This document shows positions 1 to 11,573 of a stretch of DNA of 64,000 nt, in pieces. The DNA is taken from assembly GCA_003971905.1 (NCBI GenBank), contig RSEE01000061.1, forward strand, positions 186,001 through 250,000. The letters are read 5' to 3'. Each line of letters starts with the position of its first letter. Position 1 is the stretch's first letter. The position numbers and the translations under genes were made by a program. This DNA comes from Moniliella sp. 'wahieum' (lineage: Eukaryota > Basidiomycota > Moniliellomycetes > Moniliellales > Moniliellaceae). Under the pieces are notes generated by a model, which searched no databases, was not told the DNA's origin, and saw nothing but the letters and a program-made list of their open reading frames with translations.

Positions 1-620
1 CCAACACGTAGGCGGCGATCTTCGCCATGTAGTTTTTTCTTAAGGAGCAACGAGGCCACAAGATGCACGTGACATTTAGAGGTCGCGTACTGTTGCACGC
101 CTTTCACAACAATCTGCATGGCGGATCATGGGGAACCAAACCTCGTCGCGGGCATTGTCTCCTGCCAGGCTGAGAAGCAAGCGGATTGTGTCAATATACT
201 CCACACTCGTATACTCAGTTGCGCACTTTTTCCGTCAAGAAGGTGATATGAGTAAACCAGCAACTCTTGCTGCTTTGCCATTCAGCTGAAGGGAGAGAGA
301 AGAACGGTTTAGCGACAGCTGGTTAGTGCTGCCTTCAGTTCTTCTTGAAAAAGCTCCGTGACGTGGGGGAAATCAGCCTACGAGAGCCACACAGGTTTTC
401 TTCATCTCAACGTCTCGGCCATCTCCTTTTACAATCCTGTTGGTAATCGTGGCGTGCAAGGCGGGTATTGACGTCATCCACGTCTTCAAGACGCTTGCGC
501 ATGAAGTTGGTAACCGAAAAGTCAGCCAGGTTGGACGTGGCGGGGAGACATAGTAGGAAGAGAGGAGAGGTGGAAGTTATATCAGACTGACTCTCGCCAG
601 AGCACAGATGACGTCGATCG
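1..620 (-). CDS. AP-2 complex alpha-adaptin-like protein, partial (runs off the left edge)
   Basis: The minus strand encodes adaptin-like HEAT-repeat sequence. A segment reading YIDTIRLLLSLAG, then DEVWF, then YMAKIAAYVLG matches the order in alpha-adaptin trunks (a WYVDTI-like strand, an EVWYR-like helix, a GGYILGE-like helix). Upstream pieces near 400-560 (KRLEDVDDVNTRLARH; TITNRIVK; RDVEMKKTCVAL) look like the preceding HEAT repeats. Alpha-adaptin is the large AP-2 subunit that binds cargo and membrane in clathrin endocytosis. The reading frame changes several times, so introns and base errors cannot be separated here, and the start is not fixed. The rest of the protein lies beyond position 1. 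Gamma-adaptin (AP-1) is the main alternative. Confidence 0.5.
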
Positions 621-862
621 TTCGGATGTGCATCATCGATCATCGATGATTTCGACGATCCCTTGCAAGTTTCAACTGCAATGTGCCCGCTTGCCCGATC
701 TCTCCACTTGGGCCCTGGCAGCCCCGACGCTGGTCTGGCGGGCATGGTCTCTCATTCCGCCTCGGGCATTCCGCCAGTCTGGCATCGTTTGCTCTCCATC
801 TGCCGACAACATGCCTGCCCTTGCCTCCCTCCCCGCCGCCCACGCCACGCACCACCACTCCT

Positions 863-1181
863 ATGGCCTTTACGCCACTCACACCCAAGCCCTTCTTGGC
901 GCAGATGGTGGGAAAGAAGGTGGTTGTGAAGCTTAAGTGGGGCCTCGAGTACAGTGGGTACCTGGTCAGCACTGACAGCTACATGAACGTCCAGGTACGT
1001 CTTCTTTTTACAACGTCGCGTGGCTAGCTGTTGTTGCTAATCCTTGTGCCTCTCTCAGTTGACCAACACAGAGGAGATTCAAGACGGCGTATCGAACGGC
1101 ATGTTGGGCGAGGTGTTTGTCCGCTGCAACAATGTACTCTACTTCCGTGAAGTCGAAGAGCCAGAAGCACAAGTACCCTAA
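863..1181 (+). CDS. SMX3: Small nuclear ribonucleoprotein SmF
   Basis: Core Sm protein of the spliceosomal U1, U2, U4 and U5 snRNPs; it forms part of the heptameric ring on the snRNA Sm site. Two exons (863-994 and 1059-1181) join to an 84-residue protein, the usual SmF size. The Sm1 motif is visible as [15 protein letters not shown]...DSYMNVQ, and Sm2 as [12 protein letters not shown]. The intron (995-1058) starts GTACGT, ends CTCAG and has a TTGCTAAT branch-like site. ATG 863 gives the N-terminus expected for SmF (PLTPKPFL). Both exons are intact. The gene converges with the 14-3-3 gene on the other strand. Confidence 0.95.
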
Positions 1182-1296
1182 AACCCTATGGACGTGCTGC
1201 TACCGCGGCATGTGAAACATGTCAACATCAAGGAAACAGATGTAGAACCTAGGTCAGAACAGGTGGTCCGGAGCAGGGAGAGGGCGCCAGCAGGGC

Positions 1297-2119
1297 TTAG
1301 GCCGCCTCTTCGGCGGGAGGCTCGGCTGCGGGCTCGGCGGGCTTCTCAGCCTCCTGCATGTCCGACGTCCAGAGCGTCAGGTTATCCCGGAGCAGCTGCA
1401 TAATGAGCGTCGAGTCCTTGTACGATTCCTCCGAAAGCGTGTCGAGCTCGGCAATGGCATCGTCAAACGCCTGCTTGGCCAGGTGGCAGGCACGGTCGGG
1501 CGAGTTGAGAATCTCGTAGTAGAAGACGGAGAAGTTGAGCGCCAGGCCGAGGCGGATGGGGGGGTGGGAGCCAAGTCGGCGGTAGCCACCTCGGAAGCCT
1601 TCTGGTACGCCTCCAGCGACTGGTTGGCGCTTTCCTCGCGCGTCGCGCCCGTAGCAAACTCGGCGAGGTAGCGGTGGTAGTCGCCCTTCATCTTGTAGTA
1701 GAACACCTTGCTCTCCCGGAAGCAGCCGAGGGGATGAGGTGGGTGTCGAGAACGTTGAGGATGTCCTGGCAAATCTTGGCCAGTTCCGTCTCAATCTTCT
1801 CGCGGTAGGTCTTGACCAGACCGGCCTGGGAAGTATGGCCCTTGCTCTCCTCCTTCTGCTCGATGGATGACACGATCCGCCACGAGGCACGGCGAGCACC
1901 AATCACGTTCTTGTACGCAACCGACAGCAGGTTGCGCTCCTCAACCGTCAGCTCCTCGCCAGTGGAGGCAACGAGCTTCATGTGTTCCACCATTTCTAAC
2001 GACGGCAAAGGTCAGCTGCGCGGCCGGGAGACAAACGGGACAGGACACGCACCATCGTACCGCTCGGCTTGCTCGGCGAGCTTGGCAAGGTAGACATTGT
2101 CCTCACGGGGCGCAGACAT
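1297..2119 (-). CDS. 14-3-3 family protein
   Basis: Dimeric phosphoserine/phosphothreonine-binding adaptor. The start at 2119 gives [22 protein letters not shown]; an intron (1996-2052, GTGCGT...GTTAG) then joins to [11 protein letters not shown]. Family blocks follow in order: [55 protein letters not shown], and [19 protein letters not shown]. The tail is Ala/Glu/Pro-rich and ends at 1297. Two frame changes interrupt it, near 1730 and in a seven-C run near 1558-1564, and similarity resumes immediately after each. These are best read as missing bases. An AACCCTAG motif lies upstream at 2278-2285. Confidence 0.93.
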
Positions 2120-3166
2120 GGAGGGCGTAGCAGGGGGACGGGCGACAGGGTGGTGGAGGGGGGCTATCTCCGTGCCTGTCGGGCCACGCCCAGGAGCTTG
2201 AGCTTGAGCTGGGGCTAGGCACGCACCGTGGCGTAATGCCTGCACCCCGTACCGCGCCAGTGTGGCGGAGCCGGTCCAACCCTAGCGCCCATGTCCACGT
2301 CAGTACTCAGTTACTCAGTGCCCCGTCTGAGATCGAGTCTCAATATCTCAATTTCTCAATACTGCGTCAGTCTGTCCGTCCACATCTGCCCGCCCCTTTG
2401 TTGTGCGACTTGCGGGCGGGCGCCTGTTGCCACTCGGTGCCCCCAGGGGCGGGCTGCAACTAGCTTGAGCGGGATGGCCAGCTGCTGTGTGCCTCCGTTG
2501 CAGCCCCTTAATAGCCACAGGGTCTTCAAGGTTGGTCCTAGGCAGGCTTGCGGACGCTGCGCTCTGAATTGAACGCGTCTGTGTGTGGACTTTTCAAAAT
2601 GGGGGGCGATTGGTCCGGCGATATCAGGCGCAGCAGTGCCTCAAACGGTACGGTACCTCCCTCCCTCAGGCGGAGCACCGGAGCACAAAGACTACCTCAG
2701 TGCCTCAAATCTCCCCCGAGTCAAGGCATGGAAGGCGTCATGCTCTTCAACGCATCCTTTGATCCCCTTTGTCCCATTCATCCGGGAGATGCGAGATTTT
2801 TTGTTACCAGTGCACTCGAAAGCATGCCGGGAGATGCGAGGTTTTTTGTTACCGGTGTTCTTGACAAGCATGTCATAGCCAGGCGATCGGCACAACACTC
2901 GCACCTGGGATCGCATAAGCACACGTATACTCACGTTCCTTCTGCCCCGCATAATAGCCTGCCAGTCCGCCTGGTGTAGAACATTACAAATGCCGGTGGA
3001 AGGAAATACCGAAGGCAACCATGGAGTGCAAGGTGAAGAGACGATGCGAATGTAAAGTTCAGGTTGCGTACAAGAATCTGAGCCGGAACGACGACGGCAA
3101 GGGGTGTCCAATCCATCCTGAACCCCTGAGGGCCTGAACTTGACGGACTCCAGCCTCCCCATCTCG
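2120..3166. other. Intergenic region between the 14-3-3 and C2H2 genes
   Basis: No gene recognised. It holds the 14-3-3 promoter side (AACCCTAG at 2278-2285), short ACTCAG-type repeats near 2302-2320 and a two-copy direct repeat at 2782-2857. Open frames here have no family resemblance that I can see. Confidence 0.5.
2782..2857. repeat. Two-copy imperfect direct repeat, about 31 bp
   Basis: The unit at 2782-2812 recurs at 2827-2857 (45-bp period) with two substitutions. Each copy starts CCGGGAGATGCGAG, has a TTTTTT run and ends GTTACC[A/G]GTG. It lies downstream of the C2H2 gene. No function is evident. Confidence 0.8.
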
Positions 3167-3951
3167 TCAAATGTCCTGATGATGCTGTTTTTTGAGATGG
3201 CGGAGCAAGCTATCGACTCTCGAGAGAGAGAGGCCACATAAACTGCACACTGACCGCCCGTCCGAGTTGGGGGGGGGGGCAGCTGCCATGGAACTGGATC
3301 GAGACGGCGTGAGAGACGCAAGCCCCAATGGCCCAAGGCCAATGTTGCCCCCGCAGCTTGCACTTGAGAGGCATGTTTGCGTTTCATGTGCCGCGTGAGG
3401 CTGTCCATTCGGCTCACCGTGATCCCGCACAACGTACAGGGAAACGTACCCTTTGTTCGTGCCCGCCCACCTGAAGAAGCAGCCTCCAAAGTGGTCTTGG
3501 CAATGAGGCGCCGTGCGCGCCTGATGGGGCGGTTGGGGCCAAGGGTACCAGCAGGGGCAGGCGCCAGGGCGGGGACGTGGAGTGCTGATGGCATATCCCT
3601 CTTTGTACCGCAGGACCCGTTGAGGCCGCAGTCGCAGGCAACGTGCTCCAGGAGTTTGGGTCACTCAAGGATCCTTCGGGCCATAGGAATCCGGCTGAAG
3701 GGGGGGGTAGGAAGGGCAGGGAATGATGATGGAAGCTGTTCCATCGAATTTGCATGAGCCATTTGTGGGAGAACAGTCAGAGGGGAAAGTGGGATGTGGC
3801 CAGGAATATGGTGGCTGAGGTGGCCAGTGGCCATAGAGAGGGAGGTAAGGTTTACGCCACACCCCATGGGGCAGGGGAAGGGGAACCCGTCCTCAGATGT
3901 TTTCGCAGTGAGCGGTTGCGAGAAATGTGTTGGTGGCAAGATAGTGAACAT
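3167..3951 (-). CDS. C2H2 zinc-finger protein
   Basis: Probable DNA-binding protein with two clear and one possible zinc finger. From the ATG at 3951, an atypical finger CPMGCGVNLTSLSMATGH...H appears around residue 28. A canonical finger, CTLCGITVSRMDSLTRH...KH, is near 3370-3430. A closely similar one, CSLCGLSLSRVDSLLRH...QH, is near 3170-3240, just before a stop. The two canonical fingers are in different frames. A ten-G-class run near 3268-3279 separates them, so a base error there is likely; an eight-G run at 3700-3707 is another weak point. The two similar fingers look like an internal duplication. Target genes are unknown. Introns cannot be excluded. Confidence 0.6.
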
Positions 3952-5796
3952 GTCACTTGCTCTGAATGGCTGTAGCGGTCTGTCAGCATCCGTTCGGATC
4001 GTTCAGATGGCCGTTAATTTTTTCAGGGAGGGAGGGAGGGGAAGGCGTACGCATGGCACACTAGATTGCATCAGATGGACGGCAGGGGGGGCGAGAGACC
4101 GGATAGGATGGTGGGGCGATGGTTCGAGAGCTGCTGAGCGTTTGTGCGTGAGTGAGCTGAGCGTTTGTGTCCTAATACAACCGAGCGCTCAAACACCGCT
4201 ACCGGATTAGCAGATGCGTAATAGCGTTTGTATGACCTGGCTGTGTACCATTATGTGATGGTGGTTATCACTTTGCATATGCACCGGCGCATACTCCATG
4301 TAGTGTAAGACTCACAGTACTGGACCTCAGTGCAGGCTATACTGGCAAAGGCTACCTCTGACAATGCTCCAGGAACTCATTTCATGCACTGTTCCACCTA
4401 TATATTGTGTGTTCAGGCTGAGCGCGCTGAGCACGAGTAGCGCTGAGCCTCAGCGCTGATGTCGGTTCTTTTGCAGCTCATGCGCTCGCAAGACGATTTC
4501 GGTGCGCTTGAGGGTGACGCATTAAATTGGCATCGAGACGCTCGATCTGCGCTGCCTCTCAGACGCTCTCCTGTCCTCGGCTTTGACCCCGACGCCGGCC
4601 GATGCACCCACCCTGCCAACTGACTATCTGGCTTGTAACTACATATCCTCCCTTTCGTCCTCTATATACTCGTTCAAGCTCGATCGAGCATCGAGACCAT
4701 CTAGGATGCGCCAACATCGTTCCCTCCGCTGGTCATGCATCATGCATCACACGTCAAGCCGGCAGGCCCCAGGGGCATCAATCATTAATCAAGGCCCAGG
4801 CCGGCGCCGTCGTCTTACCCGCGTCGCGCCTTGGCATACCGTAGCTGCCGTCGCCCCTCGTCGCTCCTGTGGCCAACGTTCAACGTGACAACAGCATGCA
4901 TGTCAAAACGTGTACGTTCAACCACGGCATATACGTACTTGCTTTTAGACGCTAAACTCACGCGTCACATGTCCAACCAACCGCGATTCTCTCAAGTTCT
5001 CATCGAGATGATTGATTATCGAACGATTGGGACAGCTCAATCAGTACTCCGTACCGTACGGGTTGACGCGTTGACGTTTTCTTCAGCCCCATTAAGCTCA
5101 TCAAGCTATGCATTAAGCTTCCAGCTTCCAGCTTGAAGCTCTAACGTATTTCCCGCCATCTTCTCCCCCTGTGGAGAGAACGGAGCTGTGCAGCCGATAC
5201 TAGCAAGTGAGCCGCTCATGCGCCCATGCCGCTCATGTGGCGCAAGAGTCTTCACAGAGGCCTCCACGCGGAAGCATCTTCCACACTCTGAATTCGCCTC
5301 TCTCATGGGAGGGCAAGGGTTCCTCTTTCTAGACTATCCTGTATGTTGGACAAAACTCGTGGCTCATTTATTCCCAACGGCTCGACGCCACTCGTCGGAT
5401 TTGGGATGCTCATCGAGCTCATCTTCAGCTCATCTTTCCCTGCATCTCCGCAACCTCTGCGTTACTGGTCTTTTCCTTCGTGTCTTAAGCAATTTACCAT
5501 TTGCTAGTACCATATGCTATTAGTATAGCGGTGCGCTGCGACGACAATATTGTACCAATAACCCTCAGCATCGCACCAATCGATACAAACACCCACCTTC
5601 CACCTCTTGTATCAATAGGTGATCCGGCGGGTCACAGAAGGATAAGGTTGGTCGTGTTAACGGTGGGGTAGGGGGCGTTGAGTAGGAAAGCGACACTCGA
5701 ACGAGGCTCTTCCACTTACTTTTCTTCACCAGTGCGATGGGGGGCGGGACATGAGCATAGTCGTGTCCAGGCCCTTGATAGTGGCCGTGGTCAAGG
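3952..5796. other. Intergenic region, about 1.8 kb, repeat-rich
   Basis: No gene recognised. It contains a cluster of GCGCTGAG/CTCAGCGCTG words near 4415-4465, an ATGCATCATGCAT palindromic tract near 4735-4751, and TCACACGTCA / TCACGCGTCACATGTC words near 4747 and 4960. It could hold the C2H2 promoter and the 3' end of the Zn2Cys6 gene. Confidence 0.4.
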
Positions 5797-7915
5797 TCAT
5801 GCGCTTGATCTGGAGGGATCGGGATCTTGATCTTGATCTGGGCATTGGTCGAGGTCGGGGTGTTGATCTGTGTTTGGATCTGGGTCTGGTCCGTGGTGAT
5901 GGTAGGGAACCAATGTGGACCGAACGGAGCCCAGTCGTCGGGACGACGTGCCTTGTCCGCGCTGCTCCGAAACTGAGTGGCGTCGGCCCAGGGGAGCCAG
6001 CGCGCGGTCGTGCCGCGCTTGCAACTCTCCGACCATGATGGAGTTGCGCCGAGTCAACTCAGGACCCAAGGGCACGTTTCGCTTGGACGTCCGCCTCGAC
6101 GTTGCCTTGCCCCGTGTGCGAGGGGTGGAGCTGGAGCTGGTGCGGGTCCGAGAGGCGGGAAGAGCACTCGGCGGTCGCGGAGAAACAAAGTCGGGATCAA
6201 CAAAGGTAGGCGCGGTGCGCCATCGGAATAGCGTCAGAGGTACCTCGCCCAGGTGGGGAAGCGCCGCGCTGGCTACCTGGTTCGGCAGCCAGAGCCGGAC
6301 AAGGTCCGAGAGACGCACCGCACCGCGGTCGAGGGGAACAGCTTGTTGGCACTCCTTCCACCACGATAGCGAGCTGAGCGGCGCGGCAAAGTACACTTGG
6401 CTCGCAAAGAGGACGAGGCCAACGCCAGCGAGGAGAGGAGTGGTCAGCCGCAGTTCACTCAACCTCTCCCCTTGGAGGAGAGAGACGAGGTGGGCTGCCA
6501 ATGGCTGCGCACGATCCTCCCGACCGTCGTGAAGAAGGAGAAGGAGACAGGCCGTTTGGCCCAAGAGGTAGTCAAAGTAGAAACAGGCCTCCTCTGCACT
6601 GAGAGGCGCGTGTCCAAGTGATTTGTTCGAGCATTGTCCTAGTCTGTGCCAACTGGGTGGTACTGGGGTCCCGCCACGCGGGCGGGAGCGCCTCCGTCCA
6701 GGCCTGCTGGGCTGCTTGCGCCGCCGCCTTCCCTCCCCGGGCGATCATGGTGGCCCCAGCAAAGGCGGCTGCGCCCAGACGGAGGGCGACCAACCCATTC
6801 TCCTCCCTCTGGACCGATAGGAAAGAGCGGTCGAGAAAGTGGAGTGGGACGTAGGCGTAGAGCGACGCACTGATCAACGTGCCTACCAAGCTGATTCCCA
6901 AGGTTTGGCGAAGCGTGTGGGCAAAGGGCCCCTCCTCCTTGGGCGAAAGGTGGACGCGCCTCTGAACGCGAGCGAGGGCCACCTGACAGAGTTCATTCGC
7001 CGTACCCGTCTCTCCCATGGAGAGGTAATAGTGGGAGAGGAGCACGTGTGCACATACAGCAAGCATCTCCTCTTCCGAAGACGACATGTCGCCCCTCTGT
7101 TGTTTTGCAGTTGCAGACGCGCATATTCGGCCCAATGTTGTCCCATGACGCCCAGCTGGTAAGCCGTGTCCTCGTGCCACCGGGGAAACGCCATATCCTT
7201 GTCAGACACGGAGGACGAAATAGGATGGGGAAAAGGTTGCAATTTCCCGCGGTGACCAGGTTGGTCTCTAGCACGGCGGCGAGGGCCAAGACGGCATACT
7301 TGGTGGCCACTTGGGTCCCGCTCTGCATCTTGGGAGGGGGAAGGCATCAATCGTGCTGCGGGGCACAGCCAAGCAGAGTGGGAAAGCGTAGAGCTGGTAA
7401 ATGGCGAGGAGATGGTCTTGGTGATCCGGGGCGACGGAGGGCTTGCTCATGGCCAGCAGGGGGACCGGCATCTCCATGGTGCGCATCAGGGTCGGATCGT
7501 ACGTTTCGCCCGAGTGGTTCAGACTAATATATGGAGGACGGTCAGCCAGCAGGCGCGATAGCATGCATGATGAGAGAGAAAGACGGACGTACTTGTACCG
7601 ACAGTGCAGAATCGTACCCCTGTCCTGGCAGTTGGAGCACGGCATGCCCCCATCACACCCGCGCTTGCCGCGGCGGCAAGGGTGGCAAGCAAGTGTGCGC
7701 GTTTCTGCTTTTTGCTGGCGCGCGTGGAAATCGAGCGGCGCATCGTCCTCGCGCAGGGCATCGACGGGCGTACCTGGGAACGGATCGGAAGCGTCGGACC
7801 GGCCCTCCTCGTGCTCGGGATCGGGCGTGGACTCGTCTGGGCGGAGACGCTTGACGGGCCGGGGGGGTAAGATGCGCGGCAAGGACGACGGCGTGGCGTC
7901 ACTGGGCCCGGACAT
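5797..7915 (-). CDS. Fungal Zn(II)2Cys6 transcription factor
   Basis: Fungus-specific regulator. From ATG 7915, an acidic N-terminus precedes a binuclear zinc cluster, CHPCRRGKRGCDGGMPCSNC...C, with spacing CX2CX6CX5CX2CX8C. An intron (7524-7592, GTACGT...ATTAG) follows directly and joins to NLNHSGETYDPTL. Downstream helix-rich stretches resemble the fungal transcription-factor middle homology region, for example HQDHLLAIYQLYAFPL, EEEMLAVCAHVLLSHYYLS and SLYAYVPLHFLDRSFLS. At least four frame changes occur, one in a four-G run near 7090, so the C-terminal half is a mosaic of frames. The C-terminal frame and the stop at 5797 are uncertain. The pathway controlled is unknown. Confidence 0.75.
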
Positions 7916-8625
7916 GGGAGGGACGAGGGGAGATTGTGGGAACAGGCAGCAGTGTGGAAGCGAGCGGAGCGGAGGCGGGGTGGGGCGGAGTGGACGGAGC
8001 ACGAGGCAGGACGAAGCCGGCGGCACTGGGGAGGGAGCCGGCGTAATTGCGGCTGAAGAGGCTGATGCACTGATGTTTACTGATTCACAGCCACCGGCTG
8101 GTGCATGCATCCGCCGGCCTGTCTGTGGGCGTCTGCGTGTCAGCAACTGGGTACGCGAGCGCCTACGCTGCACCGGCTTAGCGCTTAACCCCGCAGCGCG
8201 CGGACGGAATGTGCGGATGGAATGCGGCAGGTGCGCCCCCCGCGCGGGCGAGGGCGGGGATAGGCCCCGCGTGGCGGACACTGGCGCAGTGCATGCATGC
8301 GGGCGTGTCTGGCGTTGCCTTCGCCCCGTGCGTGCTCCCACGCCCTGCTACGCCCGCCGCTCGCCAGCCACGCATCGGCTCCGGCGGGAGTGCCTCGTGC
8401 CAGCCGCAGCCAGCCGCTTACATCAGCGGCTGCGGCTCCAATGGGACACTGCGTGGCTGAGCTCAGCGATACCGACACGCCTGGATAGATTACCGCGTGG
8501 CGCATCCTGACCAATCGGACCTCGACCAGCGTCAAGCAAGTTACAAGGTAGGACTCTGCTGCTCGGCCACCCACACATAGATCATGGCATCCACTGGGTA
8601 TCTGCCGGCCACCGCCAGCAACACG
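7916..8625. other. Intergenic region, about 0.7 kb
   Basis: Upstream side of the Zn2Cys6 gene. GC-rich with GCATGCATGC-like words near 8100 and 8290. No gene recognised; long GC-rich open frames on both strands look like composition effects. Confidence 0.4.
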
Positions 8626-8669
8626 AGAATAGCACCAGAATAGCACCAGAATAGCACCAGAATAGCACC
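8626..8669. repeat. Minisatellite, four perfect 11-bp units
   Basis: AGAATAGCACC is repeated four times in tandem, ending two bases before the stop codon of the coiled-coil gene on the minus strand, so it forms the start of that gene's 3' untranslated region. Confidence 0.95.
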
Positions 8670-8670
8670 C

Positions 8671-11573
8671 CTACCAGTCGTGCAGCCGCCGCGGCGCACG
8701 CCGGTCATCCAAGCTGCCTACATAGTAGCCCTCGGGCGAGCGCATCCGCTGCACCGCCGACACGGGCCGCGTCCCACCTGCCCCCGCCCGCCGCGACCGC
8801 ACCGGCACCGGCACCGGCAAAGGCACCGGCACGCTCGCCGTCGCCGTCTTGCGCTGCGCGATCCCAAGCAGAGAAGCGTTGCGTCCACTGCTGCTGGACG
8901 AACTCTTGTTGGCCACACTGACCCCGCCCGCCGAAGACGCCGACAAGGCGAGCGAGGCAGGCGTGATCAGCCGCATCCGGTCGCCCCCGCCGCGTGCTTG
9001 GCTTTGGAATGTGGACCGCAAGCTCGTATCCGACACGTTGCGGCGTAGCACGGGCGCCGATGCCCCGTCGCGCAGATGAGCCACCTCGGCATCATCCACG
9101 ATCCGCGACAGGCGAACCGTGTGACCCCGTTTTCTCGCTCCCCCGGCGCACCCATGAAGATTTCCTTTAGCTTTGCACTCTGGGCGCGGGACAGACGCGC
9201 GGTCCGTTGCGACGGCAGCCCAGTCACCTCTCTCTGCGGCGACGGGCCTTGCGAGCCAAACAAGACACTCTCTTCCCGCTCCAGCGGCGGAGGGCGGCCT
9301 TGGGGCAGAGCGACGGCAGTGACGGGCGTTACTACTTCGCCTGCCAACGCTGTGGAAAGCGGGCGATGCGTTTCGCCCGACCCTGCCGAAGGCGCCGGCG
9401 AGTTGGTCATGCCGGCTTCACAGGGGTCGTAGACCATCCCCAATCCCAGCACTGGAGGCGCTTGGTGTTCCGACAAGTCGCGGGGACCAAATACTTTGCT
9501 GAGCCAGCTGCCCGATTGCTTTTCCAGCGGGGCCAAGCCCAGCAGTTCTTGCAAAAACCGCGCGGCCAGCGCCGGCTGCAGATGAATCTCATTGATCGTC
9601 AGACGCAGACGCCCAAGTTCAGAGAGTGCGTTGCGTAAGAGCGTGAGCAAGCTAAAGAAATCTTTGCGTGTCACCAAGCTCTCCCCGCGTCCGTGGGGCA
9701 GAGGATTGCGCGTCTCTGCCTCGATCAAGCTGCGGAAATGGTCCTTGAGTCCTTCTGTGTCGCGCAAAATGGAACGGACGGTCGTTTGGGCTAGGTGCTT
9801 GACAGCCTCTTCCCCTCCTGGAAGATTTTGCCGTGCCAAACGATGGTGCAGCGTGAGCACATCGGCCGCCAAAAGACGATGAGAGCAGCCGCTGCACCGT
9901 CTCCAGGAGCGTGGAGAGTTGTGCCGTGCGAGGATCACGCCGGCGCTCTTCCCCTACGGATAGTTCGGCCACAAGAGAGGGAGCATCAACTTGGGGCATG
10001 GCCGGGCGTGATCGCAGCGAAGGCAAGAGCGAGGAATGAGAGAGAGGGGACGTATCAATTGAGTTGGCGCGCATTTCGGTCCCCGTTTCGGAAGAGGGTT
10101 CGGGTTCGGGTTCAAGCTCAGGTTCAGGTTCAGGTTCAGGTTCAGGTTCAGGTTCAGCTTCAAGCTCAGGTTCAGGCTTGACCACGGCCAAGGCAGGACC
10201 GGAAGGCATAGACCATTGCGATTCAATTGCCGATCCGCGCTGCTTATCATCCGTGGACAAGTACGAAGCACCGGGGGCAAAGGGAGGGGAAGCGCTGCTC
10301 CACGGGGCGTGGATGGAGGATTCCAACCCCCCAAAACGGGACAACAAGTCGTCGTCAAAGTTGCTCCGTTTCATAGGCGAAAGTTGAGGCCCCAAGGATC
10401 AAATCCGATGGATGTAGAAAGAGAAGGGGTAGTCCCCAACACGGATAACTGTTCCTCCTTCTCCTGTAGGGAAACCTTGAGCTCCCGTACCTCCGCCTGA
10501 AGCCCTTCGTTGTCCCGTACCAGCTGGATTAGAACGCGTACCGCATCGGCATCATGTGTGGGCTGCTGAACCGTCTGCGCAATCACCTCGCGCGCTCGCA
10601 CCAGCGTTGCGGTTTCTCCTCCTTCCCAGTCGGGGATGAGAGAAAAGAGGTGTTGCTCCAAGAGGACGAGCCTACTGCGGGCGGTAACGCCCTGCTGCTC
10701 CAATTCCGATATCTTATGCTCCAAGCGATGAATCAGCGCCTTGGCATGCTCCTCGCGCTCAAGCACACATTGCAGGTCTTGTTGCACCCCATCGAGCTCG
10801 CGCAGGGTCTGTTCCGATCGCATCGATGCGAGGGACCAGGCGTGCCGTTCTCGCTGGACCGCCTTGAGCTGCGACCGGGCCTCATCCAGCTCGGCAAGAA
10901 GCGCGCGGTTGCTTCGCTCGGTCGCCTCGAGGTTGAGAGTGAGCTGGTCGCGCTCATGGCTGAGGCTCACCGACTCGTTGATCGTCTCGGTCAGGCGCGA
11001 GACGAGTTTGTCACGTACCCGCTCCAGCCCGCCATTCTCGGCTGTCAACTCGTCGTTGCGCTTGACCAACGCCAGTCCAATCTCTGCCTCGATGTTAGTG
11101 CTTTGGGTCACAGGGGGTGCTATGGCCACGTACCAGCAGCTAAGCGGAGATTGTTCTGCACCTCGTTCTCCTGACTCCGGCAGGGGCAGTCTTCGCCGCA
11201 GAGGAGGCTCGCCGATAGCGTGGACACGGGCGAGCTGGTCAAAGGACGGGGAAGCGTAGCGATCCGAGCGCGGTGGGCCAGGGTGGAGATCTGGCGTGAC
11301 GTACGCGGGTGCACGGCGGGCAGATGGTCCTCCGAGACCCACTCGGGTGCAAGCAGCTCCCTGCTATGCCCAGGAGAGGAGCTCGGCTCATGCAACGGGG
11401 TGCTGGGCGCACTACCCACGTCAGGGGTCGAGATGACAGGGAGGATGGCGGCGGGGGCAGGGGGGGCACACTGGGCGGCGGGGCGGGGGGGGCGAGCTGG
11501 TCAGCAGGAAGAGGGCGATGGCGCGCGCGCGCGCCTTGCTCCGGCACGGGCGCGGGTGCACATCAGTGCGCCC
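8671..11573 (-). CDS. Large coiled-coil protein of unknown function
   Basis: The N-terminal part is Pro/Ser-rich. An intron (11084-11133, GTACGT...GCAG, CACTAAC branch) joins NNLRLAA to EIGLALVKRNDELTAEN. A long coiled coil follows, with heptad-rich sequence through about 10600. Then come an acidic Glu-Pro repeat and a helical segment (LSTLLETVQRLL; LLAADVLTLHHRLARQN; DHFRSLIEAETRN; FFSLLTLLRNALSELGRLRLTINE). The C-terminus is Ser/Arg-rich and ends RRAPRRLHDW. Frame changes near 10385, 9890 and 9125 (four-G run) are probably errors. The layout suggests a cytoskeletal or trafficking adaptor, but I cannot name it. The start is uncertain; ATG 11573 is one candidate. Confidence 0.6.
10097..10182 (-). 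repeat. Hexanucleotide tandem repeat encoding Glu-Pro
   Basis: GGTTCA/GGTTCG/AGCTCA units repeat about 14 times. Read on the minus strand they encode an alternating EP tract with occasional Leu or Ala, inside the coiled-coil protein. Such repeats vary in length between strains and are prone to assembly error. Confidence 0.85.

Noticed and set aside
2692-3594. Zinc-finger frame continuing to 2692 as one 300-residue protein
   Set aside because: The second finger lies in another frame that stops at 3167; the remainder runs through the direct repeat and looks non-coding.
7443-8510. 355-residue plus-strand open frame
   Set aside because: It is opposite the Zn2Cys6 gene, which has a real cluster and intron; the plus frame is low-complexity Arg/Gly sequence.
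8671-11342. Possible N-myristoylation start MGSAPS in the coiled-coil gene
   Set aside because: That codon is GTG, and the frame continues upstream, so it is not a start.
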